Assembly (NCBI RefSeq): GCF_000423765.1
Contig: NZ_AUIP01000011.1
Span: 51,085 to 102,340, forward strand
From: Streptococcus porci DSM 23759
Lineage (GTDB): Bacteria > Bacillota > Bacilli > Lactobacillales > Streptococcaceae
Direction of reading: 5' to 3'
Length of the DNA stretch: 51,256 nucleotides
Each line of letters begins with the position of its first letter. The first letter of the stretch is position 1. The notes beneath the pieces are model-generated. The model was not told the origin of the DNA. It ran no database searches and was given only the letters and a program-made list of their open reading frames with translations. Of this stretch, positions 8,355 to 16,925 are shown piece by piece. A program made the translations under genes and the position numbers.

Positions 8355-9482
8355 ATGTTAGATTTAATTCAAACGAGACGTGATTTACACCAAATTCCTG
8401 AGATTGGTTTGGAAGAATATAAGACTCAAGCCTATTTATTGGAAAAAATTGCCGAGTTGACGGCTGGGAAAGCCTTCATTGAGCAAAGAACTTGGAAAAC
8501 AGGGATTTTAGTTTTCTTACATGGATCAGCTCCGACCAAAACGATTGGGTGGCGGACGGATATTGACGGACTTCCCATCACTGAGGAAACCGGGCTTGAT
8601 TTTGCTAGTACCCATGAAGGACGCATGCACGCCTGTGGCCACGATTTTCATATGACCATTGCCTTGGGGCTTTTGGAAAAAATGGCGGAGCGACAGCCTA
8701 AAGAAAACCTGCTCTTTCTTTTTCAGCCTGCCGAAGAAAATTTTGGTGGAGCTAAGCTCATGTATGAGGATGATGCTTTCAAAGATTGGTTGCCAGATGA
8801 ATTTTATGGCCTTCACGTTCGACCTGATTTTAAGGTGGGAGATATTGCTACAAACCGTTCGACTCTTTTTGCGGGCACTTGTGAGGCTTACATCACGTTT
8901 AAAGGAAAAGGTGGACATGCGGCTTTTCCTCACCTGTCCAATGATGCATTGGTTGCAGCTGCTTATTTTGTTACCCAAGTTCAGACAGTGGTCAGCCGAA
9001 ATGTTGACCCTATTGAGGGCGGTGTCGTGACCTTTGGTGCACTTCATGCAGGTGTAACGAGTAATATCATTTCTGAAACAGCCAGTCTTCGAGGCACCAT
9101 CCGTGCCCTGACTCAGGACACGAGCTTGCTCATGCAGGATCGCGTCAAGACTATCGCTCAAGGTGTTGGGGCTAGTTTCAATATGGAAGTCGAGATGGAG
9201 TTCCGTCAGGGGGCTTGGCTACCGGTGGAAAATCAACCTGATTTGGCAGATGAGTTAATGGTTTTCTTTGGCAATAGCAAAGCTGTTAATCTAATTGATT
9301 GCCCGCCAGCTATGACGGGAGAAGATTTTGGTTATCTGCTCCAAAAAGTTCCTGGCGTTATGTTCTGGCTGGGAATTGATACCCCATATCCTTTGCATCA
9401 TGCCAAAATGAGTCCAGATGAAAATGCTCTGCCTTTTGCTGTGGAAGAAATTTCAGCCTTTCTAGCATATAAGGTTCGGTAA
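8355..9482 (+). CDS. N-acetyldiaminopimelate deacetylase (M20D peptidase family)
   Basis: It removes the acetyl group from N-acetyl-LL-diaminopimelate, completing the acetyl branch begun by DapH. It is the counterpart of Bacillus YkuR. The M20 metal ligands are visible: [23 protein letters not shown], and a late His in [12 protein letters not shown]. The dimerisation (lid) domain starts near [10 protein letters not shown]. Its length, 375 aa, is typical. The start has AAGGAG 7 bases upstream. The M20D family also includes hippurate hydrolases and amino-acid amidases; the location right after dapH favours the lysine role. Confidence 0.9.
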   Translation: MLDLIQTRRDLHQIPEIGLEEYKTQAYLLEKIAELTAGKAFIEQRTWKTGILVFLHGSAPTKTIGWRTDIDGLPITEETGLDFASTHEGRMHACGHDFHMTIALGLLEKMAERQPKENLLFLFQPAEENFGGAKLMYEDDAFKDWLPDEFYGLHVRPDFKVGDIATNRSTLFAGTCEAYITFKGKGGHAAFPHLSNDALVAAAYFVTQVQTVVSRNVDPIEGGVVTFGALHAGVTSNIISETASLRGTIRALTQDTSLLMQDRVKTIAQGVGASFNMEVEMEFRQGAWLPVENQPDLADELMVFFGNSKAVNLIDCPPAMTGEDFGYLLQKVPGVMFWLGIDTPYPLHHAKMSPDENALPFAVEEISAFLAYKVR

Positions 9483-9503
9483 AATAATTGACGACAAACA
9501 AAT

Positions 9504-9535
9504 AACCTCCCGGCTCACACAGGTCAGGAGGTTTT
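9504..9535 (+). terminator. Probable terminator of the dapH operon
   Basis: A 7-bp stem AACCTCC/GGAGGTT with a 16-base loop, followed by TT. It is of moderate strength and lies between convergent genes. Confidence 0.45.
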
Positions 9536-9561
9536 AGATTTAAAAGACCCCATAGAAGGAA

Positions 9562-10899
9562 CTAGGCTTGTTCATTGTGGCGTAATTTTTTAGTCAGAAT
9601 GAGTGCGCTTGGAACGAGAATGATAACACTGCCTAACCAAGCGGCAGGACTTGCACTAGCGACTCCATAAAATCCAAAATAAATCATACCGATAATGGCA
9701 ACCCCACCTCGCATAATCAATTCCATAATCCCAGCTAAGGTAGGAATAAAGCCTTTTCCAAGTCCTTGAACAAAGCTGCGGAGGATGAAAAGTACAGCTA
9801 AAATCCAATAGCAGGCACCATTGATAGTGTAATAAATGAGTGCTAATTCAAAGACATCTTTACTTCCATTAGACAGAAATAGTCCTGAGAAAAAGTCACT
9901 AAAGGTCACTAAGATAATCGCAAATACAATAGACCAGATGATGTTGATGATGAGTGATTGTTTTAAACCTTCCAAGATTCGGCGATACTGCCTAGCACCG
10001 TAATTTTGAGCGGTAAAGGTTGAAACAGCAAGCCCTAAATTCATCATTGGTAACATGGCAAGCTGATCGGTTTTTCCAGCTATAGCTTGAGCAGCGATAG
10101 CATTGGTTCCAAGTTTATTGAGAACGACTTGAAGGGTGATAGCTCCTAGAGCGATGATACTTGCTTGAAAGGCCATTGGAAAACCTAAGCGTGCATGTAC
10201 TTTTAAATTGTTCTTATCCAGGTGCCAATCAGTTTTCTTAATATGAAGCTGGGGCACCGCTTTTTTAATATGAAGCAAGAGAAAGAGAACAGAGAAGGCT
10301 TGTGCAATAATGGTCGCAAGCCCTGCTCCAAAAACTCCCATGTGGAAGTTCAAAATAAAGGAGAAATCGAGGATGATGTTGATAATACAGGCAATAATCA
10401 AGGCGTATAGGGGTGTTTTTGAATCTCCTAAACTGCGTAAAATGCTTGATAGAAAGTTGAATAGGATCGTAAAAATCATGCCACCAAAGATGGCTGTCAG
10501 AAAGCTTTGAGAATGCTGTATCAGATTTTCAGGTGTTTGCATGAGGACAAGGAGTTGGCGCAAACCCAGTAAGGATAGAGTGCTGAGTATCAAACCAGTC
10601 AAGAGTGAGTAAAAAAGACCGTGAACAAAGCTCTGACGAATCCCAACTTCATCTTTAGCTCCAAACTTTTGAGCCGTTACAATGGCTAGACCGCTAGTTA
10701 GACCTTGAGCAAACCCCAAAATCAAAAAGGTGAGACTTCCTGTAGCCCCAACACTGGCAAAGGCATCTTTTCCAAGAGTATGTCCAACAATCATGCTATC
10801 GGCAAAATTATAGGCTAGCTGAAAAAAACTCCCAATTAGTAGTGGAATGGTAAATAATAAAATAACCTTAATAGGCTTTCCTTTAGTTAAATCTTGCAT
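9562..10899 (-). CDS. MATE-family multidrug exporter
   Basis: The protein is 445 aa with twelve predicted membrane segments in two similar halves, as in the NorM/DinF-type MATE family. Members exchange drugs or metabolites for Na+ or H+ across the membrane. The N-terminus LFTIPLLIGSFFQLAYNFADSMIVG is the classic MATE opening, with the second half starting near GFPMAFQASIIALGA. It stands alone, convergent with the dapH operon. No strong ribosome binding site is seen before the ATG, so the start is less certain. The substrate cannot be told from sequence. A 6-bp inverted repeat CTTACG/CGTAAG (about 10919-10943) lies in its upstream region. Confidence 0.9.
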   Translation of the reverse strand: MQDLTKGKPIKVILLFTIPLLIGSFFQLAYNFADSMIVGHTLGKDAFASVGATGSLTFLILGFAQGLTSGLAIVTAQKFGAKDEVGIRQSFVHGLFYSLLTGLILSTLSLLGLRQLLVLMQTPENLIQHSQSFLTAIFGGMIFTILFNFLSSILRSLGDSKTPLYALIIACIINIILDFSFILNFHMGVFGAGLATIIAQAFSVLFLLLHIKKAVPQLHIKKTDWHLDKNNLKVHARLGFPMAFQASIIALGAITLQVVLNKLGTNAIAAQAIAGKTDQLAMLPMMNLGLAVSTFTAQNYGARQYRRILEGLKQSLIINIIWSIVFAIILVTFSDFFSGLFLSNGSKDVFELALIYYTINGACYWILAVLFILRSFVQGLGKGFIPTLAGIMELIMRGGVAIIGMIYFGFYGVASASPAAWLGSVIILVPSALILTKKLRHNEQA

Positions 10900-11524
10900 A
10901 TCAGAGAGACATTTGTATCTTACGCTTAAACCGTTATCGTAAGCCTTTCTATAAAAAAATCGCTTCGGTCAGTATTCTACGTTTTTATGATAAGAATTGC
11001 AAGGGATAAGGAGCTCAAAAATATTTTATACAGGTCATTCAATTTTAAAGGCTAACAAGCTCTTGCAGTGTTTATTAGTTACCCGATAAAAGACTTTTTA
11101 AAAATGGTATTAAATATAAAAAGAAAACATGGGATTGAGACAAAAATTAGAAGACGGCTACTCCTTTTTATCGTATCTATTACCCAACTATTATTAGTTG
11201 AACTTGTATAAATGATTTTGTGGATAATATCAGTAAATATACCTATTTACAAAAAAGAGCAACTGTCTGAACTGTTCTACTAATGAAAGCTTTTTTGAAC
11301 CTTCATTTTGATTTAGAAAAATAAAGCCAAGGTGCAATAATAGCAATGATTTCTATTGTCGTAATCTCCTTCATAAGTAGCAGGTGCTGTTGATTAATAT
11401 ATTTAATTTCTATGTTGTTATTATAAACTAAAAAACTGATAAATAAAGTATTTTGGATTGTAGAGGATGGTATTGGCAATGACTTTTCCATGAAAAAATC
11501 TGTAAATCATGGTATCATGTGAAC
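10900..11524. other. Long AT-rich intergenic region, no convincing gene
   Basis: About 620 bp separate the MATE gene from the folate gene. On the minus strand a 62-codon frame at 11303-11491 ends with a hydrophobic peptide (MKEITTIEIIAIIAPWLYF...). It has no ribosome binding site before its first ATG, and GAAGGAG falls inside the reading frame. Scattered TATAAT-like and inverted-repeat sequences are present, as expected of AT-rich DNA. A small RNA or toxin-like peptide is possible but not supported. Confidence 0.35.
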
Positions 11525-11525
11525 A
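11513..11525 (+). promoter_or_regulatory. Extended -10 giving a leaderless transcript
   Basis: TGgTATCAT (hexamer 11513-11518) is an extended -10. Its expected start point is about 7 bases downstream, at or next to the ATG at 11525. There is no Shine-Dalgarno sequence before that ATG, consistent with leaderless translation. Confidence 0.4.
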
Positions 11526-12070
11526 TGGAAAAAAATCAACTTCGCAAAGAAATCTTAGACATTTTGAAATCTCAGGATAGGAAGATGAAGTCTGTTTATG
11601 ATAAGGTGCTGAGTGAGCGCTTGGTCAGCTTGTCTATGTATCAAGAGGCAAAGACCATCGCCCTTTATCTAGCCTTTGATTTTGAATTTGATACCTCCTT
11701 GATTATCGAGCAGGCCTTGACCTATGGTAAAAGGATTGTTGTTCCTAAAACCTATCCGCAAGGTCGTATGATCTTTGTGGACTATGAACCAAATGGGCTA
11801 GAAAAAACGTTTTTTGGCCTTTTGGAGCCTCAGTCGGATGTGGAAGTTCCCAAGTCAGAGATTGATTTGATTGTAGTGCCTGGCGTGGTTTTTGACGAGT
11901 CGGGCTATCGCATAGGCTACGGGGGAGGCTACTACGATCGTTATTTGGCTGATTATCAAGGTCAAACAATCAGTCTAATTTATCCTAGCCAGCTCCGCCA
12001 TTTTCAGCCAAGTGCTTATGATATTCCCGTGAAAGGATTACTTTATGAAAAAGATACGAGAGATTTTTAA
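11525..12070 (+). CDS. 5-formyltetrahydrofolate cyclo-ligase family protein
   Basis: The enzyme uses ATP to convert 5-formyl-THF to 5,10-methenyl-THF, returning stored folate to one-carbon metabolism. The signature GYRIGYGGGYYDRYLADY lies in the C-terminal third, and an N-terminal basic segment (LRKEILDIL) is typical. ATG 11525 gives 181 aa, the usual size; a GTG two codons upstream is also possible. No ribosome binding site is seen, and an extended -10 sits immediately before the ATG. The gene overlaps the rhomboid gene by 26 bp, a pairing also known in Bacillus (yqgN near gluP). Confidence 0.9.
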   Translation: MEKNQLRKEILDILKSQDRKMKSVYDKVLSERLVSLSMYQEAKTIALYLAFDFEFDTSLIIEQALTYGKRIVVPKTYPQGRMIFVDYEPNGLEKTFFGLLEPQSDVEVPKSEIDLIVVPGVVFDESGYRIGYGGGYYDRYLADYQGQTISLIYPSQLRHFQPSAYDIPVKGLLYEKDTRDF

Positions 12071-12734
12071 GCAAAGTCCTGTGACCGCCACGCTTTTGAC
12101 GGTGACCATAGTTTATTTTTTGGTGATTCAGCTGCTCTTTTGGGGGCGTTCGACGACTGCTTTGGCTATTTTTGAGGCTGGTGGTGTCAATGGTCATTAT
12201 TTACGCTTTTATCCAGCAGAGCTATGGCGTGTAATCTCCCCTATCTTCATCCATATCGGCTGGGAGCACTTGATTATGAATGCTGTATCCCTTTATTTTG
12301 TGGGAGCAATGGCAGAGCAGTGGTGGGGCTCTTGGCGCTTTTTAATCCTTTACCTGTTTTCGGGTGTGATGGGAAATGTTTTTGTTGTCTTCTTTACGCC
12401 AGATGTGGTCTCAGCAGGGGCTTCGACCTCTATCTTTGGACTTTTTACTGCTATCTCAGTTATCGGCTACTTTGGTAGCAATCCCTACTTAAAACAAGTG
12501 GGACAAAGCTATCAGCTTTTACTGGTCATGAATCTGATATTTAACTTTTTTATGCCAAGTATCAGCCTTTCCGGTCATCTTGGTGGAGCAATAGGAGGAG
12601 GACTTCTTGCGGTTGTATTACTCACCCGTTTTGATAAATCCATTTTCAGTAAATCGCAGAGATTTTTAGCTCTCTTAGTTTATCTAGCTCTTTTGATTGC
12701 TCTGCTCGGCATTTCCTTCGTTAGACCAATATAA
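12045..12734 (+). CDS. Rhomboid-family intramembrane serine protease
   Basis: Rhomboids cleave membrane proteins within the lipid bilayer. The catalytic Ser is in GASTSIFGLF and the catalytic His in SLSGHLGGAIGG. The conserved loop ELWRVISPIFIHIGWEHLIMN carries the WR and HxxxN-type residues of the family. Six to seven membrane helices are predicted in 229 aa. The start overlaps the upstream cyclo-ligase by 26 bp and has AAAGGA upstream, so translation is probably coupled. Substrates are unknown. Confidence 0.92.
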   Translation: MKKIREIFKQSPVTATLLTVTIVYFLVIQLLFWGRSTTALAIFEAGGVNGHYLRFYPAELWRVISPIFIHIGWEHLIMNAVSLYFVGAMAEQWWGSWRFLILYLFSGVMGNVFVVFFTPDVVSAGASTSIFGLFTAISVIGYFGSNPYLKQVGQSYQLLLVMNLIFNFFMPSISLSGHLGGAIGGGLLAVVLLTRFDKSIFSKSQRFLALLVYLALLIALLGISFVRPI

Positions 12735-12735
12735 A

Positions 12736-12770
12736 AATGACCTTCACTCGGTAGTGGAGGCCATTTTCTT
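12736..12770 (+). terminator. Bidirectional terminator, rhomboid / tyrS
   Basis: A 13-position stem (12736-12748 with 12753-12765, one wobble and one mismatch), loop CGGT, then TTTCTTTTT. It lies between the convergent rhomboid and tyrS genes. Confidence 0.7.
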
Positions 12771-12771
12771 T

Positions 12772-14028
12772 TTAGAATGTTAAGACAGAGTACTTTTTCT
12801 TACCGCGGCGGATAACAGTAAGTTCGTCGTCTATTTTGTCTGAATCTGATAGTGTATAGTCTAGGTCTTGAATGCGGTCTCCATTGATGTAAATGGCACC
12901 GTTAGTCACATCCTCACGCGCCTGACGTTTTGAGGATACGACCCCTGCGGTCACTAGGAGTTCAACAAGCTTGAGGTCGTCATCAGCTTGTACAGCATAG
13001 TTTGGGACATTGCTGAGACCTTGTTTAAGATCTTTTGCTGAGAGAGCCTTGATGTTTCCAGCAAAGAGTTGTTCAGTAATGTTGAGAGCTTGCTGGTATG
13101 CCTCCTCACCATGAACTAGGGATACGACTTCACGCGCCAAAATCTTTTGTGCTAAACGCTCATGGCGGGCGTTGTCAAATCTTTTCTCAATGTCAGCAAT
13201 CTCATCCAGCGATAAGAATGTGAAGATTTTGAGGAAACGCACAGCATCCTCATCCATGACGTTGAGCCAGAATTGGTACATTTCGTAGGGAGAAGTTTTG
13301 TCAGCATCAAGCCAAACAGCATTGCCTTCAGACTTACCAAATTTTTTACCGGTTGAGTCAGTAATGAGTGGAACAGTGATGACATGTCCGGTTTTATCAG
13401 CCTTGCGACGAAGGAGTTCTGTACCTGCGGTCATATTACCCCACTGGTCGGAACCTCCGATTTGTAGAGTTACACCGTATTGGCGATTGAGTTCGTAGAA
13501 ATCAAATCCTTGCATGATTTGGTAGGCAAATTCGGTGTATGAGATACCAGTTTCGATACGTTTTTTCACGGACTCTTTGCTCATCATGTAGTTGACAGTG
13601 AAGTATTTACCCACGTCGCGCAAGAAGTCGATGAAGCTGATGGAACCAAACCAGTCATAGTTGTTGGTCATAACGGCCTTATTGTCACCATTTTCAAAGT
13701 CAAGGAAGTTTGATAGCTGTCCTTGGATTTTTGTCACCCAGCCATCAACCGTGTCTTTGGTTTGAAGGCTGCGCTCTGCATCTTTGAAAGATGGATCACC
13801 AATCAGACCGGTTGCCCCACCCACAAGAGGATAAGGTTTGTGCCCTGCTTTTTGCAAATGCCGGCATACCAAAATCGGTACCAAGTGTCCCAAGTGAAGA
13901 CTGTCAGCCGTTGGGTCGTAACCAGAATAATAGGATACTTGCCCTTCTGTTAATGCTTTTACTAGGGCTTCTTCGTCGGTCGTTTGAAAGACCAGGCCAC
14001 GTGCTTTGAGTTCTTCAAAAATATTCAT
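12772..14028 (-). CDS. tyrS: Tyrosyl-tRNA synthetase
   Basis: TyrS is a class I synthetase that charges tRNA-Tyr in the cytosol. The HIGH-type motif is HLGHL (in [15 protein letters not shown], near residue 45), and the KMSKS-type motif is KFGKS. A C-terminal S4-like RNA-binding domain spans about 350-418. Its length, 418 aa, is standard. GGAGAAAGCTC precedes the ATG. The leader of about 110 nt contains a small AGTGA/TCACT hairpin but is too short, and lacks the conserved box, for a T-box riboswitch. The gene is divergent from pbp1b, and the two promoters lie back to back around 14125-14177. Confidence 0.97.
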   Translation of the reverse strand: MNIFEELKARGLVFQTTDEEALVKALTEGQVSYYSGYDPTADSLHLGHLVPILVCRHLQKAGHKPYPLVGGATGLIGDPSFKDAERSLQTKDTVDGWVTKIQGQLSNFLDFENGDNKAVMTNNYDWFGSISFIDFLRDVGKYFTVNYMMSKESVKKRIETGISYTEFAYQIMQGFDFYELNRQYGVTLQIGGSDQWGNMTAGTELLRRKADKTGHVITVPLITDSTGKKFGKSEGNAVWLDADKTSPYEMYQFWLNVMDEDAVRFLKIFTFLSLDEIADIEKRFDNARHERLAQKILAREVVSLVHGEEAYQQALNITEQLFAGNIKALSAKDLKQGLSNVPNYAVQADDDLKLVELLVTAGVVSSKRQAREDVTNGAIYINGDRIQDLDYTLSDSDKIDDELTVIRRGKKKYSVLTF

Positions 14029-14171
14029 GAGCTTTCTCCTTTTTTATGATACAAAGACTTTAAGGGTGTAATCTAGAGCCTCTGCTCGTTTTTAGTGACA
14101 CAGTATCACTGATAAATGTCAGACTATTATACCAAAAAACAAAGAAAATAGGCAAGTTTTATAGAATTTTG

Positions 14172-14177
14172 CTATAA
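14172..14177 (+). promoter_or_regulatory. pbp1b promoter -10
   Basis: An extended -10, TGcTATAAT, lies just upstream of pbp1b. A second TATAAT on the minus strand (about 14127-14132) with TTGCCT 18 bp away would serve tyrS. Confidence 0.5.
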
Positions 14178-14195
14178 TAGACAATGAGGTATTTT

Positions 14196-16649
14196 ATGAA
14201 CGATTGGAAAAAGAAGTTTGCCAATATCTGGCAAAGTTTACAAGATAAAAAATGGTTTAAAAAATCTTCAAAGTCAGCGAAACGTTCTAATAACTATAGT
14301 CTGAAAGACTATGGGCTTGTTTTTTTGAGAACGCTCAAATTTTTGGTTGATTTTGCCTATTTGATTTTTGCTCTATTAGCTTTGCTGGGTGCTGGGATTG
14401 GTCTGGGTTATTTGGCTAGTCAGATCGATGCTGTTGAAGTTCCAACTGCTGAGACCTTGACGGCTCAGGTCAGCAATTTGACGAAAATCTCTCAGTTGAC
14501 TTATGCAGATGGACAGTTGATTTCAAAGATTGATACAGATTTGTTGAGAACGCCGGTAGAGAGCTCTGCGATTTCCGAAAATGTTAAAAACGCTATTGTG
14601 GCGACAGAGGATGAGAATTTTAAGTCCCATAAAGGGGTTGTGCCTAAGGCGATTTTTCGTGCGACTTTAGGTTCAGTTCTTGGGATTGGTGAGTCAAGTG
14701 GTGGTTCTACCTTGACTCAGCAGCTTATTAAGCAGCAGATTCTAGGAGATGATCCAACTTTTAAGCGTAAGGCTACTGAAATCATTTATGCCTTGGAACT
14801 TGAGCGTAATATGGACAAGGATACTATCCTGACCAATTACCTTAATGTGTCACCTTTCGGGCGTAATCATAAGGGGCAAAACATAGCAGGGATTGAAGAA
14901 GCAGCTCAGGGAATTTTTGGGGTGTCTGCTAAGGATTTGACTATCCCGCAAGCGGCTTTTCTAGCTGGTCTGCCACAGAGTCCGATTGTATATTCACCTT
15001 ATTTGCCGACGGGTGCTTTTAAAACGGATGAGGATATGGCCTGGGGATTGAATCGTCAGAAAAATGTTCTTTATAATATGTACCGCGCAGGATTTTTGAC
15101 AAAGGAAGATTATGAGAATTATCGGGCCTATGATTTGAAACAAGACTTCAGACAGCCAGAGGCGAGAACTTCGGATAGCCATGACTACCTTTACTATGCT
15201 GTCCTCAAAGAAGCGAAGGAAGTGATGTACGACTATCTGGTTAAGCGCGACAAGGTATCTGAACAGGATCTCAAAAATGATGCGACGAAGGAAGCTTATC
15301 AAGAACTCGCTTACCAAGAGTTGACTCAGGGTGGATACACTGTTAAGAGCACCATCAAGCCGAATATCTACAATGCCATGCAGTCGGCAGCCGCAAATTA
15401 CGGTTATTTGCTTGACGATGGCACGGGTGAGGTGCAGATGGGAAATGTCTTACTCGACAATCGTACGGGAGCCATTCTAGGTTTTGTTGGTGGTCGTAAT
15501 TATGCAACAAACCAAAACAACCACGCTCTAGATTCCCTCCGTTCACCAGGGTCAAGTATCAAGCCTCTGCTTCCGTATGCCATTGCGATTGACCAAGGCT
15601 TGATGGGTAGCGCTAGCGTGCTGTCCAACTATCCGACCACCTTCTCAAGTGGTGAACAGATTACCCACGGTAATGAGTTAGGAACGACCATGATTACTTT
15701 CAAGGAAGCCTTAGATGCCTCTTGGAATATCCCTGCCTTCTGGACCTATCAGATGTTGCGCGATCACGGTGTTGATGTCGAGTCCTACATGAAGAAGATG
15801 GGTTATGATATTGCTGAGTACGGCATCGAAAGCTTACCTTTGGGTGGTGGAATTGAGACTTCTGTTCTTCAGCAGACTAATGGTTATCAAACTCTGGCAA
15901 ATGGCGGAGCTTATTTGAAACATTACATTGTTGAGTCGATAACAGCCAGCGATGGGACTGTCATTTACCAGCATGAAAGCAAACCAGACCAAGTCTTTTC
16001 GCCAGCTGCAGCTAGCATAATGAATATGATGTTACGTGGGCCAATCAATTCAGGCAAAACGACTACTTTCCAGTGGCGTCTAAGTAATTTGAACGGAAGT
16101 CTTGCAAATGCAGACTGGATAGGTAAGACAGGAACAACAAATACCACAGGGGATGTCTGGCTCATGTTAGCGACACCAAGTGTGACTTTGGGCTCTTGGG
16201 CGGGTCATGATGATAATCGTTCTATGGATGGATTGACTGGATATAATAACAATGCTAATTATGTGGCTAATTTAGTCAATGCTATTCATCAGGCGGATTC
16301 ATCTGTTTTTGCAGTCAATGAGCGTTTTGAATTGGATTCGAGCGTGATTGCCTCTACTGTTCTGACATCGACTGGTCTGAGACCAGGAACAGTTCTAGTG
16401 AATGGACGCAGCATCAATGTTGGTGGTGCCACAACGACCAGCTATTGGGCTAAAAATGGAGCGCCAACGATGACTTACCGCTTTGCCATTGGTGGTACAG
16501 ATAGCGACTATGCTAAAGCTTGGAGTAGCTTTATGCCTAAGGAACCTAGCAAGCAAAAATCGACTACCTCAAACCGAAGTAGCAGTAATGGTAACACTAA
16601 TAGCAGATCAAGCACTACCACTACTTCAGAAAACACTTCAAGAGAATAA
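14196..16649 (+). CDS. pbp1b: Class A penicillin-binding protein 1B
   Basis: This bifunctional enzyme polymerises glycan strands and cross-links peptides at the outer face of the membrane. Numbering from ATG 14196, there is a basic cytosolic tail, one membrane helix (about 46-72), and a GT51 glycosyltransferase with [10 protein letters not shown] (catalytic Glu 138) and GGSTLTQQ (169-176). The transpeptidase follows, with SSIK (Ser 453, Lys 456), SWN and GKTGTTN. A Ser/Thr/Asn-rich tail ends the 817-aa protein. The ATG at 14196 is chosen because the GAGGT at 14186-14190 would serve it, whereas the ATG at 14184 overlaps that site. All catalytic motifs are intact. Confidence 0.95.
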   Translation: MNDWKKKFANIWQSLQDKKWFKKSSKSAKRSNNYSLKDYGLVFLRTLKFLVDFAYLIFALLALLGAGIGLGYLASQIDAVEVPTAETLTAQVSNLTKISQLTYADGQLISKIDTDLLRTPVESSAISENVKNAIVATEDENFKSHKGVVPKAIFRATLGSVLGIGESSGGSTLTQQLIKQQILGDDPTFKRKATEIIYALELERNMDKDTILTNYLNVSPFGRNHKGQNIAGIEEAAQGIFGVSAKDLTIPQAAFLAGLPQSPIVYSPYLPTGAFKTDEDMAWGLNRQKNVLYNMYRAGFLTKEDYENYRAYDLKQDFRQPEARTSDSHDYLYYAVLKEAKEVMYDYLVKRDKVSEQDLKNDATKEAYQELAYQELTQGGYTVKSTIKPNIYNAMQSAAANYGYLLDDGTGEVQMGNVLLDNRTGAILGFVGGRNYATNQNNHALDSLRSPGSSIKPLLPYAIAIDQGLMGSASVLSNYPTTFSSGEQITHGNELGTTMITFKEALDASWNIPAFWTYQMLRDHGVDVESYMKKMGYDIAEYGIESLPLGGGIETSVLQQTNGYQTLANGGAYLKHYIVESITASDGTVIYQHESKPDQVFSPAAASIMNMMLRGPINSGKTTTFQWRLSNLNGSLANADWIGKTGTTNTTGDVWLMLATPSVTLGSWAGHDDNRSMDGLTGYNNNANYVANLVNAIHQADSSVFAVNERFELDSSVIASTVLTSTGLRPGTVLVNGRSINVGGATTTSYWAKNGAPTMTYRFAIGGTDSDYAKAWSSFMPKEPSKQKSTTSNRSSSNGNTNSRSSTTTTSENTSRE

Positions 16650-16654
16650 AAAAC

Positions 16655-16683
16655 TTGTCTTTTTCGAGAAAATATGATAAAAT
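16655..16683 (+). promoter_or_regulatory. rpoB promoter
   Basis: -35 TTGTCT (16655-16660), 17-bp spacer, extended -10 TGaTAAAAT (-10 at 16678-16683). It lies immediately after the pbp1b stop and gives a leader of about 235 nt before rpoB. Confidence 0.55.
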
Positions 16684-16736
16684 GATATAAATTATTTGTC
16701 GTCTGTTTTCTTGAAATCTTGTCCAAGAAGACTTAC

Positions 16737-16781
16737 AGCAGTTAAATCCAGCTTTTATAGTCAGATTTAGCTGCTCTTTTT
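16737..16781 (+). terminator. Terminator hairpin in the rpoB leader (possible attenuator)
   Basis: A 12-bp stem (16737-16748 with 16764-16775, one wobble), a 15-base loop and CTTTTT. It falls about 47 nt after the predicted rpoB transcript start and about 145 nt before the rpoB start codon. It could serve as the terminator of pbp1b read-through and as an attenuator of rpoBC. Two more hairpins follow, TTGCT/AGCAA (16857-16876) and GTGGCT/AGCCAC (16882-16895). Confidence 0.6.
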
Positions 16782-16925
16782 GTGCCTATTTTTAGGAATC
16801 TTAGCTCTTGTCATCAAGATTTAAAGGTTCTGAAAATTACAAGAAGGACAGAGATGTTGCTGGTGTAAACTAGCAAGAACTGTGGCTTTAGCCACGTGTC
16901 AGATCATAAAAAGGAGAACAATCAC

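Noticed and set aside
11303..11491. 62-residue hydrophobic minus-strand ORF as toxin or pheromone
   Set aside because: No ribosome site at its ATG, no family resemblance, and AT-rich DNA gives such frames by chance; kept only as a note.
14029..14183. T-box riboswitch upstream of tyrS
   Set aside because: The leader is only about 110 nt, with no T-box consensus and no terminator/antiterminator pair.
16896..16925. GTG 16896 as rpoB start
   Set aside because: It lies upstream of the AAGGAG site, and streptococcal RpoB begins with the AGH motif at TTG 16926.
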